Virus record (IMG/VR): IMGVR_UViG_3300046371_000357
Coordinates: 1 to 33,406 of that record
Source of the DNA: a virus
DNA length: 33,406 nucleotides
Direction: 5' to 3' (one strand)
A program made the translations under genes and the position numbers. Positions 31,403 through 33,406 of the stretch are shown in pieces (the first letter of the stretch is position 1; each line of letters starts with the position of its first letter). The notes beneath the pieces are model-generated. The model made no database searches and had not been told where the DNA came from. It saw nothing but the letters and a program-made list of their open reading frames with translations.

Positions 31403-31953
31403 TGTCCCGTTTTGTAGATGCAGTTGTAGGTTATAGGATCTTGCGTATGTTGGCAACGCCAATTAATCGTAGTGATGCGTTTCGCCTTGGCATTATAGAC
31501 AAGGACGGAGACAAAGTTAAGGAACCAGTTTCATCGGAAGAATTAGACGCTTACTCTCTCCTACAGCGTTTTATCTTCAAGGTGCAAAAGGCCTTAACAA
31601 GATCCTCAGATAGAAATGCTAAAAGGTTGCTTACTTTTGCGGCCGCCATGGCTTTGTTGCGTGAGAACGAGGAACACTTAGAAGACTTAGAAGAAAACGA
31701 AGACTTTGATGTGTTGCTGGAACTCTATATGAGTGATGAAAAAGTCCAACAACAAGCTAAACTGTTAGAAACTAATACACTATCTTTTAAGAACTTTCTT
31801 ACAGAGAATGACGTAGAAGAAGAAAACAGTGTAGGTGGCGGCGCCATTGCAGGATTGGGTGTCGGTGACCAGGGTGAACCTGGAAGACCAACAAACAAAA
31901 TGCCAATGTTCCGCAGAAAGAAGAAACGTCGTGGCGGAAACACTAAAAACTAA
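31402..31953 (+). CDS. Conserved phage protein with internal cleavage-like signal and basic tail
   Basis: A 183-residue protein in three parts: a helical N-terminus (RFVDAVVGYRILRMLATPIN), an acidic middle (LRENEEHLEDLEENEDFDVL), then LSFKNFLTE|NDVEEEN followed by GGGAIAGLGVGDQGEPG and a basic end MFRRKKKRRGG. SFKNFLTE is the same type of peptide as the capsid targeting signals of the neighbours, here internal, with LTE|N as a prohead-protease-like site. Cleavage would free a short GGG...basic peptide. This type of protein is familiar in marine T4-like phages; role unknown. Confidence 0.72.
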   Translation: MSRFVDAVVGYRILRMLATPINRSDAFRLGIIDKDGDKVKEPVSSEELDAYSLLQRFIFKVQKALTRSSDRNAKRLLTFAAAMALLRENEEHLEDLEENEDFDVLLELYMSDEKVQQQAKLLETNTLSFKNFLTENDVEEENSVGGGAIAGLGVGDQGEPGRPTNKMPMFRRKKKRRGGNTKN

Positions 31954-32419
31954 AGTCGCAGTCTTAGAGACTGAAGTTTCTAAGATGGGAGAGCTTTTTA
32001 CCAAGCTCGATACCACTATCGACCGCATCACGGATATCTCCAATTCCATTAACCAAATGCTCGTTGTCCATGAGCAAAAAATACAGCAAAATTCGGAAGA
32101 TACTGAGGACTTATTTCACCTGACTGAAAAAAGGCGTATCGAAAATGATGAGCAGTTGCGAGAACTACACTCTCGCATAACAACCAATGGCAAGGAAACC
32201 CGTCAAGAAATGAACGCAAATGTAATTAAAATAATGCACGCCATTTCTGAGATTAAGGATGCCATGCTAGAAAGAGAGAAGATTATTCGTAACGAACAGT
32301 CTGGTCTCGAAAAAAGAATAACCGACCTTGAGAAGAAAAATTGGTTCTATATGGGTGCCGCGGCTGTAATTGGTTTCCTTGCTGGTGCCTTTGATTGGAT
32401 TTCATCAATCTTTTCTTGA
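31931..32419 (+). CDS. Coiled-coil protein with C-terminal membrane anchor
   Basis: A 162-residue protein: a long coiled coil (LKTKVAVLETEVSKMGELFT through LEKRITDLEKK) ends in one transmembrane helix (WFYMGAAAVIGFLAGAFDWI). The tail-anchored layout resembles small phage membrane or virion-associated proteins. GTG 31931 is chosen because it overlaps the previous gene and fits the packed layout; ATG 31985 is an alternative that shortens the N-terminus by 18 residues. Its TGA stop lies in the -35 box of the gp61 promoter. Confidence 0.7.
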   Translation: MAETLKTKVAVLETEVSKMGELFTKLDTTIDRITDISNSINQMLVVHEQKIQQNSEDTEDLFHLTEKRRIENDEQLRELHSRITTNGKETRQEMNANVIKIMHAISEIKDAMLEREKIIRNEQSGLEKRITDLEKKNWFYMGAAAVIGFLAGAFDWISSIFS

Positions 32420-32444
32420 CATATAGTAAATTTTACTATATAAC
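32416..32444 (+). promoter_or_regulatory. Sigma70-type promoter of gp61, predicted leaderless
   Basis: TTGACA (32416-32421), a 17-base spacer, TATAAC (32439-32444), then CTAGATT-type junction and ATG at 32451, exactly 7 bases after the -10 box. The hexamers, spacing and 3' junction (TATAACTAGATTATG) are identical to the gp43 promoter, and again the -35 box contains the upstream stop. No Shine-Dalgarno. Confidence 0.75.
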
Positions 32445-32450
32445 TAGATT

Positions 32451-33406
32451 ATGAGTTTATACATTGATACAAAATATCTGACACAAATCTCCCATAAATT
32501 TGAGATCTTCAAAAAGAAGAATGACTATCTTTGGAATGTCCGTTGTCCTATCTGCGGTGACTCTCAAAAAAACAAACGTAAGATGCGCGGCTATTTTTTC
32601 CGCAAAGATAATGACCTAATGTATAAGTGTCATAACTGTGGTCATGGCGCACATTTTGGCACAATGTTGAAACAAATGGACACGTTACTTTATAAGGAAT
32701 ATGTCCTAGAACGTTATGCTGATGGAGGTAATCGCAAAAAGTTTGGCACAGAACGAACAGTAAAGGAAGTTGTAAAAATAGAGAAACCTGAGGTTAGTCT
32801 ATGGACACAACTAATGGACTGCCTATATGACTTGCCTGCTGACCATGAAGTAATAGAATATGTCAATGGCAGAGGATTGCCAAAAGATTCACACAAAAGG
32901 CTTTATTTTGTAGATAATATCAAGAATGTAGTTCAATTGAATTATAAGTATAAAGAGAGTATTAGAACAGAAGAGCCGCGTCTTGCTATTCCGTTTGTAA
33001 ACGAAAATGGTAAATTGACAGCATTGTCTATGCGTGGTATGAGAGGGGAAGCTCTTAGATATATCCTTATTAAAATTGACGAGGATGCTCCTACAGTATA
33101 TGGTATGGATAACGTTGATAAGACACTACCTGTAACCGTTGTAGAGGGCCCTCTGGACAGCCTGTTTATTAAAAACAGTATTGCATGTGCCGGTACCTCC
33201 TTCAATAAGATTGAGGAGTTGGGTCTTGATAAGGATAATACAAGGATTGTTTTTGACAATCAACCTAAAAATGCAGAAGTCTGCAAACTTGTAGAAAAGT
33301 ATGTGGGCATGGGCTATAAAGTTGTTATATGGCCTGAAACTATTGGCGAGAAGGATATAAATGATATGGTAATTGCTGGTATTAATGTTCAGGACATTAT
33401 TGATAG
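32451..33406 (+). CDS. 61: DNA primase gp61 (3' truncated)
   Basis: This is the T4-type primase that makes RNA primers with helicase gp41. About 318 residues are present with no stop before the window end (T4 gp61: 342). It has an N-terminal zinc-binding domain with two CxxC pairs (RCPICGDS, C32/C35, and YKCHNCGHG) and a Toprim-type catalytic core (VVEGPLDSLF, then RIVFDNQPKN, and GEKDINDM). The start has no ribosome site; it follows a promoter predicted to give a leaderless mRNA. Confidence 0.94.
   Translation, partial: MSLYIDTKYLTQISHKFEIFKKKNDYLWNVRCPICGDSQKNKRKMRGYFFRKDNDLMYKCHNCGHGAHFGTMLKQMDTLLYKEYVLERYADGGNRKKFGTERTVKEVVKIEKPEVSLWTQLMDCLYDLPADHEVIEYVNGRGLPKDSHKRLYFVDNIKNVVQLNYKYKESIRTEEPRLAIPFVNENGKLTALSMRGMRGEALRYILIKIDEDAPTVYGMDNVDKTLPVTVVEGPLDSLFIKNSIACAGTSFNKIEELGLDKDNTRIVFDNQPKNAEVCKLVEKYVGMGYKVVIWPETIGEKDINDMVIAGINVQDIID

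Overview
The window is one densely packed, AT-rich stretch of a marine T4-like myovirus genome. Every supported gene lies on the + strand, most genes abut or overlap by a few bases, and both ends are cut inside genes. The evidence is a set of T4-type replication proteins (gp44, gp62, RegA, gp43, UvsX, gp41, gp61), T4-style late promoter octamers (TATAAATA and close variants), and genes typical of marine T4-like phages: Hsp20, several 2-oxoglutarate/Fe(II) oxygenases, and virion proteins with DUF5872/DUF6267/DUF6321-like modules. No photosynthesis gene is present, and the host cannot be named from this window.

Layout. 1-10250 is the replication and recombination block: clamp loader gp44 (5' truncated) and gp62, RegA, Hsp20, a possible Sm-like small protein, a hypothetical, DNA polymerase gp43, two small 2OG oxygenases, UvsX, a third 2OG oxygenase, a coiled-coil protein, a tiny Zn-ribbon protein and helicase gp41. 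10266-14539 holds a radical SAM enzyme, a small membrane protein, a nested Rz/Rz1-type spanin pair, a DUF1353-like protein, an EF-hand two-TM protein (holin candidate) and a possible glycosyltransferase. 14519-19299 is accessory DNA: a 48-bp promoter-bearing direct repeat, small hypotheticals, four tRNA genes (Arg-TCT, Thr-TGT, Trp-CCA, Pro-TGG), a TauD-like oxygenase and an SGNH hydrolase. 19315-32419 is late, virion-related DNA: a ligase-like DUF6267 protein, an NMNAT-like nucleotidyltransferase, a fibre-like protein, an M15 endolysin, a 957-residue zeta-kinase-like multidomain protein, an Asp/Asn hydroxylase-like protein, basic head-interior proteins, repeat-bearing structural proteins and conserved small proteins. 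32451 to the end is primase gp61 (3' truncated).

How it fits together. gp44/62, gp43, UvsX, gp41 and gp61 are the core of a T4-type replisome and recombination system. The spanins, M15 peptidase and EF-hand membrane protein form a lysis set. The most interesting signal is in the late half: several unrelated proteins, including two with enzyme-like domains (ligase-like and P-loop kinase), begin with a short signal resembling the T4 capsid targeting sequence and ending in a (L/I)xE prohead-protease site. This suggests a set of enzymes packaged in the head and delivered with the DNA. A second strong signal is promoter architecture. The gp43 and gp61 promoters are near-identical sigma70-type elements whose predicted start site is the A of the ATG, and several late promoters sit equally close to start codons, predicting leaderless mRNAs.
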